Shown here one piece after another: positions 8,826 to 17,774 of a stretch of 64,000 nt of DNA. Made by a program: the position numbers and the translations under genes. Origin of the DNA: Diplocloster agilis (GTDB taxonomy: Bacteria; Bacillota; Clostridia; Lachnospirales; Lachnospiraceae); NCBI RefSeq assembly GCF_019042275.1, contig NZ_JAHQCW010000005.1:1-64000 (forward strand). The letters are read 5' to 3'. The notes under the pieces were generated by a model, which worked only from the letters and a program-made list of their open reading frames with translations, was not told the origin of the DNA and made no database searches. Each line of letters begins with the position of its first letter. Within the stretch, counting starts at the first letter, position 1.

Positions 8826-10328
8826 ATGAGCAGCGTATTTTTAAAAATGACAGGGATTCAAAAGTCTTTTGCGGGCGTACCGGCTCTGGAAGGCGTGGAT
8901 TTTGAATTATATCCCGGAGAAGTCCATGCTTTACTGGGGGAAAACGGCGCGGGAAAATCCACCTTAATGAAGTGCCTGGCCGGTATTTATACGATAGAAG
9001 GCGGAAAAATTGAATTTGAAGATCAGGAAATCGAAATACATAGCGTGCAGGATTCAATTCGTCTGGGAATCAGCTTTATTCATCAGGAGTTGGCGCTGGC
9101 TGAGCAGCTTACGGTGGCCGAAAATATTTTTATGGGATGTGAGCCGGTCAAAAAGAACGGCCTCCTGGATAACAGAAAGATGCATGAGATGGCGGCGAAA
9201 CTGTTGGAACGAATAGACGCCGGTTTCAGCACCTATGTAAAAGCCGGCGAACTTGGGACGGCGCAGAAACAGCTGGTGGAAATTGCCAAAGCTCTGCGTA
9301 TTCATTCGAATATCATTGTCATGGATGAACCGACGGCAGCTTTGTCGCAAAGAGAAGTCGAGAGCCTGTTCCGGCTGATCCGGACCCTGAAGCAGCAGAA
9401 AATAGCAGTTATCTATATATCTCACCGGATGGAAGAGATATTCGAGATTTGTGACCGGATTACGGTCCTGCGGGATGGGAAAAACGTGGATACGATGAAC
9501 GCTGTGGCTATCGACCAGGACAGACTGATCCAGAAAATGGTGGGACACAAGCTGATTGACTACTACGTAAAAACGGAGCATCCACAGGGGGATACGGTGC
9601 TGCGGGTAGAACATCTGACCAGAAAAGACCGCCGGGTTTTAGATGTGAGCTTTTATTTGAAAAAAGGGGAGATCCTGGGTTTTTCCGGTATTGTCGGAGC
9701 AGGAAGAACGGAACTGATGCAGGCTTTGTTCGGGATCGCGCCTTTGGAGGACGGGAAGATTGAGATTGAAGGGAGACAGATCAGAATTTCCAGCCCAAAG
9801 GATGCTGTGGCGTCGGGGATTGGACTGGTGCCTGAGGACAGAAAACTGCAGGGGTTGATTCTGCATCATTCGGTATCGTTTAACATCACTTTGGGCATTT
9901 TGGGGAAATTTATTCATTTTCCGTTTGTGAATAATGAACTGGAACAGGAGCTGGCGGAAAAGTACATACAGGCATTAGGGATCAAGACAGATACCAACAA
10001 GCAGCATGTAATCAATTTGTCAGGAGGGAATCAGCAAAAAGTGGTGCTTTCCAGATGGCTGGCGATATCCCCAAGTATACTGATTCTGGATGAACCTACC
10101 CGGGGAATTGATGTGGGGGCAAAAGCTGAGATTTATGCCCTTATGGATCAGCTGGTAAGAAATGGAGTCAGTATTATTATGGTATCATCAGAAATGCCGG
10201 AGGTCATAAATATGTGTGACCGGGTGTATGTGATGAAAGCAGGCAGAATCGTGGCGTGCAAGGAACAAAAAGAACTGGACCAGGAAGAATTACTGCGTTA
10301 TGCACTGGGGGTAAAAAAGGATGAATAA
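8826..10328 (+). CDS. CUT2 sugar ABC transporter ATP-binding protein (RbsA/MglA-like)
   Basis: About 500 aa, the normal length for the double-ATPase family. Domain 1 has GENGAGKST, Walker B VMDEPTAAL and switch ISHRMEE. Domain 2 has the family's altered Walker A (GIVGAGRTE), signature LSGGNQQKVVLSRW and LDEPTRGIDVGAK. It powers uptake through the permease at 10321. ATG 8826 is preferred because AGGGGG lies just upstream; the frame is open back to GTG 8751, but that codon overlaps the intercistronic stem-loop. Its last codons overlap the permease start by 8 bp, which implies translational coupling. Confidence 0.92.
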   Translation: MSSVFLKMTGIQKSFAGVPALEGVDFELYPGEVHALLGENGAGKSTLMKCLAGIYTIEGGKIEFEDQEIEIHSVQDSIRLGISFIHQELALAEQLTVAENIFMGCEPVKKNGLLDNRKMHEMAAKLLERIDAGFSTYVKAGELGTAQKQLVEIAKALRIHSNIIVMDEPTAALSQREVESLFRLIRTLKQQKIAVIYISHRMEEIFEICDRITVLRDGKNVDTMNAVAIDQDRLIQKMVGHKLIDYYVKTEHPQGDTVLRVEHLTRKDRRVLDVSFYLKKGEILGFSGIVGAGRTELMQALFGIAPLEDGKIEIEGRQIRISSPKDAVASGIGLVPEDRKLQGLILHHSVSFNITLGILGKFIHFPFVNNELEQELAEKYIQALGIKTDTNKQHVINLSGGNQQKVVLSRWLAISPSILILDEPTRGIDVGAKAEIYALMDQLVRNGVSIIMVSSEMPEVINMCDRVYVMKAGRIVACKEQKELDQEELLRYALGVKKDE

Positions 10329-11295
10329 TAAAAATAACCGATTCTACAGATATAGAATCAATTTTATCAGCTCTTTGAAGATAAATGCCGGTATCCTGCT
10401 TGCGTTTGTATGTCTCTTTGTACTGGCGTCCGTATTGTCTTCAAAATTCTTAAGCTTTGATAATCAGATGAACGTTTTGAGGACGATTACCACCAATGCC
10501 CTGTGCGCGTTTGGTATGACTTTTGTGATTTTAACCGGAGGGATTGATCTGTCGGTAGGGTCCTTTATGTCGTTGGCCGGTTGCCTGACAACCGTACTGG
10601 TGGCATGGTTTCAAGTCCCGGCGATCTTGGCGGTGCTGTTGGCTCTGGTTGCAGGGGCTTTGTTTGGCGCAATGAATGGATTTATCATTACAAAGATGAA
10701 AATGCCGCCATTTATTGTTACGCTGGCGACAATGAATATTATCCGCGGAATATCTTACATCATCACCGGAGGCCGGCCGGTTTTGATTTCAGATAAGCTG
10801 TTTCAGAAAATCGGAGGCGGTTTCCTCGGAAAAATTCCGATATCAGCGGTATATATGATGATTGCGTTTCTCCTCATGTGGGTGCTGTTAAACAGAACAA
10901 AATTTGGACGCCATGTATATGCGACGGGAGATAATCTGACAGCGGCAGAATACTCAGGGATAGATACGGACCGTACTATATTCCTGGTGTATATCCTGTC
11001 CGGACTTCTCTCCGCGTTTGCCGGTATCGTTCTGAGCTCGCGTCTGAATTCGGGCCAGCCTATTATTGGCCAGGGAGCAGAATTGGATGCGATCGCTTCG
11101 TGCATCGTCGGTGGGATCAGTGTAACCGGAGGTTCCGGAACGTTATTCGGTACGCTCATTGGATGTATGATTATGGGAACGATCAGTAATCTTTTGAATC
11201 TGGTGGGAGTGGATTCCTTTGTTCAATTGGTGGTTAAGGGAATTATCATCATCGCGGCCGTTTATGTGGACGCTATGAGAAAAAGAAAAATATAA
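10321..11295 (+). CDS. CUT2 sugar ABC transporter permease (RbsC-like)
   Basis: 324 aa, highly hydrophobic with about 8-10 membrane segments. It carries the family marker LTGGIDLSVGSFMSLAG and the late segment CIVGGISVTGGSGT. It forms the membrane channel of the importer whose binding protein is at 7654 and ATPase at 8826. The start overlaps the ATPase end. The transcript ends at the inverted repeat at 11363, which also serves the convergent LacI gene. Confidence 0.92.
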   Translation: MNNKNNRFYRYRINFISSLKINAGILLAFVCLFVLASVLSSKFLSFDNQMNVLRTITTNALCAFGMTFVILTGGIDLSVGSFMSLAGCLTTVLVAWFQVPAILAVLLALVAGALFGAMNGFIITKMKMPPFIVTLATMNIIRGISYIITGGRPVLISDKLFQKIGGGFLGKIPISAVYMMIAFLLMWVLLNRTKFGRHVYATGDNLTAAEYSGIDTDRTIFLVYILSGLLSAFAGIVLSSRLNSGQPIIGQGAELDAIASCIVGGISVTGGSGTLFGTLIGCMIMGTISNLLNLVGVDSFVQLVVKGIIIIAAVYVDAMRKRKI

Positions 11296-11362
11296 TAATC
11301 TTCTGGAGCTCACCGATACATAGAACCTGCCCCAGACCTGCCGGCATGCATGCTCCGGAAAA

Positions 11363-11434
11363 AAGAGAGGCTTGTATACAAAAGGAAGGGCTACCCCCTT
11401 TCCCGCTGTACACAAGCCTCTCTTGCGTCCTCTT
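11363..11434. terminator. Large hairpin between convergent permease and LacI genes
   Basis: AGAGAGGCTTGT (about 11364-11375) pairs with ACAAGCCTCTCT (about 11422-11433), with extra pairing inside (ATACA/TGTAC). The arms sit between two convergent genes, and there is A/T richness on both outer sides, so it can end transcription from either direction. Confidence 0.7.
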
Positions 11435-12516
11435 TAATACCCTTTCGCCGTAAAAGCCCCGACGGCCGTAGACTCCCTAAGGATCAGCTCCGTGTTGAGC
11501 AGCATATGCTTGACCTCGGATTCCGGATTCCGGATCTTCTCACAGAGCAGCTCACAGGCCAGGAACCCCAGCTGGAATTTGGGCTGGTTCACGGTGGTAA
11601 TGGACGGAGTGGTGAGATGAGAGATATCGGTATTATCGAAGCCGATCACCAGAATATCCCCCGGAACCTTAAGACGGCAGTAATGGGCGGCCCGTATCGC
11701 CGCTGCGGCCAGCACGTCGGACACCGCGAAAAAGCAGTCCGGCGCATCCGGCATGGACAGAAGCTTAACGACCGAGGAGAACGCCATATCGGGACTCAGA
11801 TCCGGCAGCTGGATGACCCATTGGGACTGAACTTCTATGCCGGCGGTTTCCATGGCCTTATAGTAGGCTTGCAGCCGGTTTTGGGAAAATTTGTAGCTGA
11901 GCGGCCCGTTGATGAAACCGATCCTCTTTCTGCCTGTGGAAAGGAAATAATCCATCGCGCGCTGGGTAGAAGTGAAATCGTTGATTCCAACGGAAGAGGC
12001 AAATTCGTTCTGGGTGTACTCGCAACACTGTACTACCGGGATGATTTCGGTGATCCGGGCTAACAGTTCCTCGGAAATCAGGTTCAGGAGGATGACGCCC
12101 TGGGCTTTTACATAATCCACTAATTCTAGAAATGTGTCGATGCTGGATTCCTTGATATGCCCGGAATAGAGCAGGAAATCAAATTGATGGTTCAAGGCTG
12201 AGGACTGAATCCCCTTGATGATTTCTGTATAAAATGGATTGGATATGGCAGGAATGTTGATGATGAGCAGACGCTTATCCACTGCTTTTTTGCTGTTGTT
12301 CCTATTAGTATAGGAAATAACCGGCGCTCGGTTCGGTGAGATGTCCCCGGCGGTTTCCTGCTTATAATCCAGCGCGGTGGCAGCCTCCATAATGCTCTGG
12401 TATGTTTTTGGATTGACGATACCCTTATGATTAAAGGCTCGTGAGACGGTTGCGGTGGACACCCCGGCACGGGCGGCAACCTCACGGACAGTTATTTTTA
12501 TTTTTTGTTTCTCCAT
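11434..12516 (-). CDS. LacI-family transcriptional regulator of the glycoside operon
   Basis: 360 aa. The N-terminal LacI helix-turn-helix is clear (ITVREVAARAGVSTATVSRAF), followed by the hinge and a type I periplasmic-binding effector domain (ISNPFYTEIIKGIQSSALNH; GFDNTDISHLTTPSITTV; LILRES near the end). It is divergent from the binding protein at 12824. The space between them holds three TTTCATGAAA palindromes, one near its own start and two over the facing promoter. It therefore most likely represses the operon to the right and itself, with release by a sugar or glycoside. The ribosome site is GGGGAGAG. Confidence 0.92.
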   Translation of the reverse strand: MEKQKIKITVREVAARAGVSTATVSRAFNHKGIVNPKTYQSIMEAATALDYKQETAGDISPNRAPVISYTNRNNSKKAVDKRLLIINIPAISNPFYTEIIKGIQSSALNHQFDFLLYSGHIKESSIDTFLELVDYVKAQGVILLNLISEELLARITEIIPVVQCCEYTQNEFASSVGINDFTSTQRAMDYFLSTGRKRIGFINGPLSYKFSQNRLQAYYKAMETAGIEVQSQWVIQLPDLSPDMAFSSVVKLLSMPDAPDCFFAVSDVLAAAAIRAAHYCRLKVPGDILVIGFDNTDISHLTTPSITTVNQPKFQLGFLACELLCEKIRNPESEVKHMLLNTELILRESTAVGAFTAKGY

Positions 12517-12555
12517 TTAATCTCTCCCCGCTTACATTATGTATTTACACAATAT

Positions 12556-12565
12556 TTTCATGAAA
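12556..12565. promoter_or_regulatory. Palindromic LacI operator O1
   Basis: A perfect 10-bp palindrome TTTCATGAAA about 40 bp upstream of the LacI start, well placed for autoregulation. It is the same sequence as O2 and O3. Confidence 0.65.
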
Positions 12566-12720
12566 TAATTGTAACACATCAAAAAGGAAAAGTATAGACA
12601 CATTCTGAAAAAAGATGAAAAAATTAAAATATTACATTGTAAAAGTGCATAAAATGACAGAAAATAATTGGACAACTTGACAAAAATGCGTTGTTTTCAC
12701 AAAAAACGCCGGAAATACTG

Positions 12721-12749
12721 TTGACTTTTCATGAAATGAATGGTATAAA
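12721..12749 (+). promoter_or_regulatory. Sigma-A promoter of the glycoside import/cleavage operon
   Basis: TTGACT (12721-12726), a 17-bp spacer and TATAAA (12744-12749). The spacer contains operator O2, so bound repressor would block RNA polymerase. Confidence 0.8.
12727..12736. promoter_or_regulatory. Palindromic LacI operator O2 within the promoter spacer
   Basis: TTTCATGAAA lies directly between the -35 and -10 boxes. Centre-to-centre distance to O3 is 44 bp, about four helical turns. A damaged half-copy (TTTCAGAAA, 12752-12760) lies between them. Confidence 0.7.
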
Positions 12750-12770
12750 TATTTCAGAAACTAAAAAATA

Positions 12771-12780
12771 TTTCATGAAA
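12771..12780. promoter_or_regulatory. Palindromic LacI operator O3
   Basis: Third copy of TTTCATGAAA, just downstream of the expected transcription start of the operon. Confidence 0.65.
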
Positions 12781-12823
12781 ATAAGTGAAAAAAGTTTCAA
12801 AAAATGGGAAAGAAGGTAATCAA

Positions 12824-13915
12824 ATGAAAAAACTTACGGCGCTACTTCTTGTGGGTGTTATGTCCCTCAGTCTTGTGGGCTGCGGTAATTCTTCCGCTCC
12901 GAAAGACACCGGTTCCACGGGAGACACAAAAACAGAGACCGGCGGTGATGCGGGGGAAACTGCACCGGCCAAAGAGGAATCCGGGGATGCTTCCGGAAAA
13001 CAGACGATTAACATCGCATGGTGTGATGACACTCTGGATGCGACACGGTCCCTGATGTTAGAGGCCTGCAAGAAGAGAGTGGAAGAAATTAACGCGGAAC
13101 GGGATGACATCGAAGTAGTATTGAACTATTATGACGCGCAGGCCAGCGTTGACCAGCAGATATCAAATGTTGAGACGGCGGCTCTTACAAAACCGGATGT
13201 ATTCGTATTCTCCTGTGTGGACTCGGAAGGAAGCCTTCCCTGCCTGCAGACCATGAAAGACACCGGCGCTTCGATTATCGATATTCGTGATATGGGTTCG
13301 GACCTGGTAGACGTAGTATTCTACGGCTCAGACGAGGAAACCTATAAAGCGGCGGTTCAGGACTGGGTGAGAAATTATCTGGATGCGAACCCGGATGTGA
13401 ATCTGAAATGCGGTTTGATCTATGGAAAAGCTTCCCAGACGCTGCAGCTGATCCGCTGTGATCTGATGAAAGAACTTGCGAAAGAGATGCCGGAGCGTAT
13501 CGAGATCGTAGCCGAAGGTTATGGAGATTGGGATACTCAGAAAGCCATGGGTATTATGGAAGACTGGATTCAGGCTTATCCGGAAATCAACTACGTATGC
13601 GCGGCCAATGATATTATGGCGCTGGGCGCTTCCAACGCGCTGGTATCTGCCGGCATCAAGGATAAAGTAGTCCTGACCGGAATCGATCTGGACAGCGGTC
13701 CGGAACTGATCAAAGATGGAAAACAGGATCTGGATGTGGGCGCTTCCATCACGGACAACGATCAGATTATGGACATCGCAGTGAAACTGGCGACAGATAC
13801 CTGGGACGGCGGCAATACATATACCCTGGATGCGGTTATGAGAGTGGATGCTTCCAACATTGACGCATATATGGCCGGCGATTACGCAGCCTGCTCCTTT
13901 GCGATTGAGAAATAA
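12824..13915 (+). CDS. Sugar-type ABC substrate-binding lipoprotein of the glycoside operon
   Basis: About 363 aa. Lipoprotein signal MKKLTALLLVGVMSLSLVGC (Cys20), then a Thr/Gly/Glu-rich linker and a type I periplasmic-binding domain beginning at TINIAWCDDTLDATR. AAGAAGG precedes ATG 12824; an upstream in-frame GTG at 12785 overlaps the operator area and is not preferred. It is the first gene behind the LacI-controlled promoter and supplies ligand to the ATPase at 14050 and permease at 15567. The linked enzymes suggest a glycoside or an unusual sugar as ligand. Confidence 0.92.
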   Translation: MKKLTALLLVGVMSLSLVGCGNSSAPKDTGSTGDTKTETGGDAGETAPAKEESGDASGKQTINIAWCDDTLDATRSLMLEACKKRVEEINAERDDIEVVLNYYDAQASVDQQISNVETAALTKPDVFVFSCVDSEGSLPCLQTMKDTGASIIDIRDMGSDLVDVVFYGSDEETYKAAVQDWVRNYLDANPDVNLKCGLIYGKASQTLQLIRCDLMKELAKEMPERIEIVAEGYGDWDTQKAMGIMEDWIQAYPEINYVCAANDIMALGASNALVSAGIKDKVVLTGIDLDSGPELIKDGKQDLDVGASITDNDQIMDIAVKLATDTWDGGNTYTLDAVMRVDASNIDAYMAGDYAACSFAIEK

Positions 13916-13960
13916 TAGGATTCAACGGCCGTACTGTCCTGTTGAATAAAAAGATATAAC

Positions 13961-13996
13961 GGAAGCCCGGACGAAACGAGATTCCGGGCTTCCGGT
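13961..13996 (+). promoter_or_regulatory. Intercistronic hairpin after the binding-protein gene
   Basis: GGAAGCCCGGA (13961-13971) pairs perfectly with TCCGGGCTTCC (13983-13993). Only a weak T-rich tail (GGTTATT) follows, so it looks like a leaky terminator or mRNA-protecting stem that raises the binding protein relative to downstream genes. Confidence 0.65.
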
Positions 13997-14049
13997 TATT
14001 ACGGCCGGCGCCGGCGTTAGACGGAGGGCCTACCATAAAGGAGACTTAT

Positions 14050-15552
14050 ATGGACGAAACAATTTTAAGGATGAATGGGATTGTAAAGGTATTTGCGGGA
14101 GTCCGCGCGTTAAGCGGCGTGCAGTTCGAACTGAAAAGAGGCGAGATTCACGCGCTGATCGGCGAAAACGGAGCCGGGAAGTCCACGCTGATGAAGATTC
14201 TGCTGGGCTTATATTCAGCGGATGCCGGAGAAATAATGCTGCGGGGCGAGAAAGTACATTTTAAAAGCCCGGCGGAGGCGCTAAGAAGCGGAATCTCCAT
14301 GATACACCAGGAGATCAGCCTGGTGCCGGAGATGGATGTGTCGGAAAATATCTGGCTTGGAAGGGAGAAGCTTTTCAAAAGCTGCGGCCTTCTGAATAAA
14401 AAGAAGCGGGTGGACGAGACAAGAAAATTGCTGGAAAGTCTGGATATCCGTATCGATCCGACGAAAAAAATCAATGAACTGAGTGTGGCGAACATGCAGC
14501 TGGTGGAACTGGCCAGAGCCGTCTCTTATCACTCGGATATCATCATTATGGATGAGCCGACCTCGGCGCTGACGAACAAGGAAATCGGGCTCCTGTACCG
14601 GATTGTGCGCAAGCTTGCCAAAGAAGGGACGGCCATTATCTTTATTTCACACAAGCTTGAGGAGATTTATGAGATTTGTCAGAGAGTGACAGTTTTGCGG
14701 GATGGCACGTTCGTGGCTACGGAAAATTCAGAAGACCTGCCGATGGAGCGGCTGATATCCATGATCGTCGGCAGAAAGCAGAACCGGGTATTTGAAAAAG
14801 CGAATTATTCGACAGATGAAGTGATTCTGGAAGTAAAGGACCTCTGTAAGGAAGGGGTATTCGAACATATTAATTTTGAAGTACATAGAGGGGAAGTGCT
14901 GGGCTTTTCAGGACTTATGGGCGCGGGGCGCACGGAAATCATGGAAGCGATCTTCGGCATCACAAGGCCCGAATCCGGCGAGATCCTTTTCAAAGGCAAT
15001 AAGATCGAAAACAAGAACCCTGCTGATGCGGTGGCAAACAAGATCGGCATGGTAACCGAGGACCGGCTGCGCACAGGGTCTATCTATACGCTGTCGGTGA
15101 TGCAGAATACGACAATTGTGGCCATGAAGGAACTGGCCAATAAATGCAGTTTATATTCCCATAAAAAAGAACAGGACTTCTTTGAAAAATCAGCGACAGA
15201 TTTTGAAGTGAAATATAGCTCCTCAAATGAATTAATCGGACAGTTGAGCGGAGGAAATCAGCAGAAAGTAATCTTCGCCCGATGGCTGTCGACGCAGCCG
15301 GAGGTTTTAATCCTGGATGAACCGACCAGAGGAATCGATGTGGGTTCCAAAGCCGAAATTTACCGCCTGATCTCGAAACTGGCACAGCAGGGCATGGCAA
15401 TCTTACTGGTTTCTTCGGAAATGCCGGAGCTGCTGGCCTTAAGCGACCGGATCCATGTGGTACGCGAAGGACGTATCGTCTACAGCTGTAATCATCAGGA
15501 TGCAACACAGGAAAAATTGATTTCTTACGCGTTTGGCGTTCAGAATGATTGA
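14050..15552 (+). CDS. CUT2 sugar ABC transporter ATP-binding protein
   Basis: 500 aa with two ATPase domains. The first has GENGAGKSTLMKI, IIMDEPTSAL and FISHKLEEI. The second has GLMGAGRTE, LSGGNQQKVIFARWL and LDEPTRGIDVGSK. All match the RbsA/MglA pattern. The start is ATG 14050 behind AAAGGAG. It stands between the binding protein (12824) and the permease (15567) and should energise their uptake complex. It is a clear paralogue of the ATPases at 8826 and 5047, with intact catalytic motifs. Confidence 0.93.
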   Translation: MDETILRMNGIVKVFAGVRALSGVQFELKRGEIHALIGENGAGKSTLMKILLGLYSADAGEIMLRGEKVHFKSPAEALRSGISMIHQEISLVPEMDVSENIWLGREKLFKSCGLLNKKKRVDETRKLLESLDIRIDPTKKINELSVANMQLVELARAVSYHSDIIIMDEPTSALTNKEIGLLYRIVRKLAKEGTAIIFISHKLEEIYEICQRVTVLRDGTFVATENSEDLPMERLISMIVGRKQNRVFEKANYSTDEVILEVKDLCKEGVFEHINFEVHRGEVLGFSGLMGAGRTEIMEAIFGITRPESGEILFKGNKIENKNPADAVANKIGMVTEDRLRTGSIYTLSVMQNTTIVAMKELANKCSLYSHKKEQDFFEKSATDFEVKYSSSNELIGQLSGGNQQKVIFARWLSTQPEVLILDEPTRGIDVGSKAEIYRLISKLAQQGMAILLVSSEMPELLALSDRIHVVREGRIVYSCNHQDATQEKLISYAFGVQND

Positions 15553-15566
15553 AAAGGGGACTGACT

Positions 15567-16607
15567 ATGAAAAATTCAAATAAAGTAGAGTTTGTGATCA
15601 ATAAGGTTTTACTTCGGAATAAAGCTGCTTTAATTATGATCTTGATGGCATGTGTAATCGGCCTGATACAGCCGATCTTCTTCACTACGGATAATCTGTT
15701 CAACGTACTGCGCCAGGTATGCGCCAGCACGATTCTGGCCATGGGCTTTACCTTTGTCCTGGGCCTGGGCGAGATCGACCTGTCGGTAGGCGCGATCCTT
15801 GGCCTAAACGGCGTGATTATGGCAAAACTGATGATGGAAGCCAACTGGCCGGTCTGGCTGGCGATCCTGGTCGCGTTGGCGGCAGGAGCTTTATTTGGTA
15901 TTGCCAATGCCTGCATTATCTCCGCGTTAGATATCCCGCCCTTTATCGTAACCCTGGCGACCCAGTCGCTGTTCCGTGGCATGGTCTATATCATTACCGG
16001 TATGGTTCCGATCTCCTCTCTGCCGGCTTCCTTCGTCAATATCGGCCAGGGGTATCTGGGGCCGGTTCCGATCCCGGTTATCATCATGGTTGTTGTTATT
16101 ATCATTTCCTATATAATAGCCAACTACTCCACGTTTGGCCGTCATGTAATCGCCATGGGCGGCAATGCGTCTGCCACCAGGGCCTGCGGCGTCAATATTA
16201 AACTGGTTCGTATGGGCGTATATATTGTGACCGGAATCTGTTCCTCCATCGCAGCGGTGGTGACCACGGCGCGTTCCGCTTCCGCTCAGATCGCTGCCGG
16301 AAAAGATATGGAGATGGATGTAATCGCAGCGGTGGTAATCGGCGGTACCGCAATGAGCGGCGGTAATATGAACATCGTCGGCACCGTGTTCGGCTGTATC
16401 ATCGTAGGTATGATTACCAACGGCATGAATCTGATGGGGATCAATTCCAACTATCAGGTTGTGGCAAAAGGCGCTTTGATTCTGCTGGCTCTGGTTATTG
16501 ATCGTATGAGCAACGGCGTTTACGCGAAATTTGTTCAGAAGAAGTCTTTAAAAGAAGCGGAAGAGGCCGGCAAAAATACCGCTGAAGAAGGGGATAAGAA
16601 TGAATAA
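15567..16607 (+). CDS. CUT2 sugar ABC transporter permease
   Basis: About 346 aa and strongly hydrophobic, with LGLGEIDLSVGAILGLNG and VVIGGTAMSGGNMNIVGTV as family markers. It ends in a charged Lys/Glu-rich tail. ATG 15567 follows AAAAGGGGA; an alternative TTG at 15549 overlaps the end of the ATPase gene. Its end overlaps the start of the oxidoreductase at 16600, which ties uptake and metabolism in one transcript. Confidence 0.92.
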   Translation: MKNSNKVEFVINKVLLRNKAALIMILMACVIGLIQPIFFTTDNLFNVLRQVCASTILAMGFTFVLGLGEIDLSVGAILGLNGVIMAKLMMEANWPVWLAILVALAAGALFGIANACIISALDIPPFIVTLATQSLFRGMVYIITGMVPISSLPASFVNIGQGYLGPVPIPVIIMVVVIIISYIIANYSTFGRHVIAMGGNASATRACGVNIKLVRMGVYIVTGICSSIAAVVTTARSASAQIAAGKDMEMDVIAAVVIGGTAMSGGNMNIVGTVFGCIIVGMITNGMNLMGINSNYQVVAKGALILLALVIDRMSNGVYAKFVQKKSLKEAEEAGKNTAEEGDKNE

Positions 16608-17748
16608 ATTAAAGGTTGGCATAGTGGCCTCAGGTATGATGGGACAAAAACATGCCGATGCGTTACACAGAATTCCGGGAGTGGAAGTGATCGGTATCTC
16701 AGATCCCTATGCAAAAGACCTGTCAAAGATCGCTGAGGACCTTGGTATTCCAAATGCTTTTTCCGATTACCGGGAAATGTGTGAGACGCTGAAACCGGAT
16801 ATTTTACATAACTGTACACCGAATCATGAACATTTTGCGGTGAACAGCTACGCGATCGAACACGGAATCGGTATCTATTCTGAAAAACCGCTGGCGGCCT
16901 CCTTACAGGAAGCCCAGGAGCTGTGCGGGCTTTTGGAAAAACACCACGTCCCAAACGCAGTTAACTTTAATTACCGCAGCAACGCCATCGTACGGGAAAT
17001 GCGGGCCAGGATCCGGGAAGGCAGGACGGGTAAGCCTCTGCTGGTACACGGGGCCTATCTGCAGGACTGGCTGATGTACGAGGACGACTATAACTGGCGT
17101 CTGGATTCCGCCAAAGGCGGCGCTTCCAGGACGGTAGCGGACATTGGTTCCCACTGGTTTGATACCGCCCAGGTGATTCTGGATCAGAAAATCAAAGCGG
17201 TGTACGCCAAGCTTCTGACCGTCTACCCTGTCCGGCAAAAATCTGCCGGGGAAGTGGGGACTTTCGGGAAGAAGGAGGAGCAGGGAACGTACGAGCCGGT
17301 ACCGGTGGATACGGAGGATGCCGGTATGATCCTTATCCGGTTTGCGGATGGCACATACGGAAATCTGGTGTTATCCCAGGTGAGCGGCGGATATAAAAAT
17401 GCGCTGAAGATCAGTGTGGACTGTGCGAAGTGCTCGGTGCGCTGGGAACAGGAGGAGCCGGATCACCTGATCGTCGGAGACCGGGAGCATGGGGAAACGA
17501 AAAGCTACGCGGCATCCGGGGAAATGTCCGGGGATGCGAACTTTTACGCGACGCTTCCCGGAGGACATCCGGTGGGCTGGTCGGATGCGCTGTATAACAG
17601 CATGAGGCTGTTCTATCAGGCGGTAAGAAACGGCACCTTTACGGAGCCGAAACAGGAATATGCCACCTTTGAGGACGCCGCGTACGTGATGAGAATCGTG
17701 GAGGCCTGCTTAAAAAGTGACAAAGAAGATTGCTGGGTCAATCTGTAG
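16600..17748 (+). CDS. Gfo/Idh/MocA-family NAD(P)-dependent oxidoreductase (DgpA-like role proposed)
   Basis: 382 aa. The N-terminal Rossmann fold begins KVGIVASGMMGQKHADAL, and the family motif EKP occurs in IYSEKPLAAS (about residues 95-97). The C-terminal GFO_IDH_MocA domain has GGASRTVADIGSHWFD with the likely catalytic His. Such enzymes oxidise a sugar hydroxyl. In the DgpA-BC and Car systems a member makes a 3-keto glycoside that the small/large subunit pair then cleaves. The gene overlaps the permease by 8 bp and is followed by an isomerase and a deglycosidase-like pair, which is the basis for proposing that role here. The substrate is not known. Confidence 0.85.
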   Translation: MNKLKVGIVASGMMGQKHADALHRIPGVEVIGISDPYAKDLSKIAEDLGIPNAFSDYREMCETLKPDILHNCTPNHEHFAVNSYAIEHGIGIYSEKPLAASLQEAQELCGLLEKHHVPNAVNFNYRSNAIVREMRARIREGRTGKPLLVHGAYLQDWLMYEDDYNWRLDSAKGGASRTVADIGSHWFDTAQVILDQKIKAVYAKLLTVYPVRQKSAGEVGTFGKKEEQGTYEPVPVDTEDAGMILIRFADGTYGNLVLSQVSGGYKNALKISVDCAKCSVRWEQEEPDHLIVGDREHGETKSYAASGEMSGDANFYATLPGGHPVGWSDALYNSMRLFYQAVRNGTFTEPKQEYATFEDAAYVMRIVEACLKSDKEDCWVNL

Positions 17749-17774
17749 AAAAGAAAGTGTTAGGAGATGAGAAC

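Noticed and set aside
11350-12063. 237-codon frame on the plus strand inside the LacI gene
   Set aside because: It is antisense to a clear LacI-family gene and has no domain or ribosome site.
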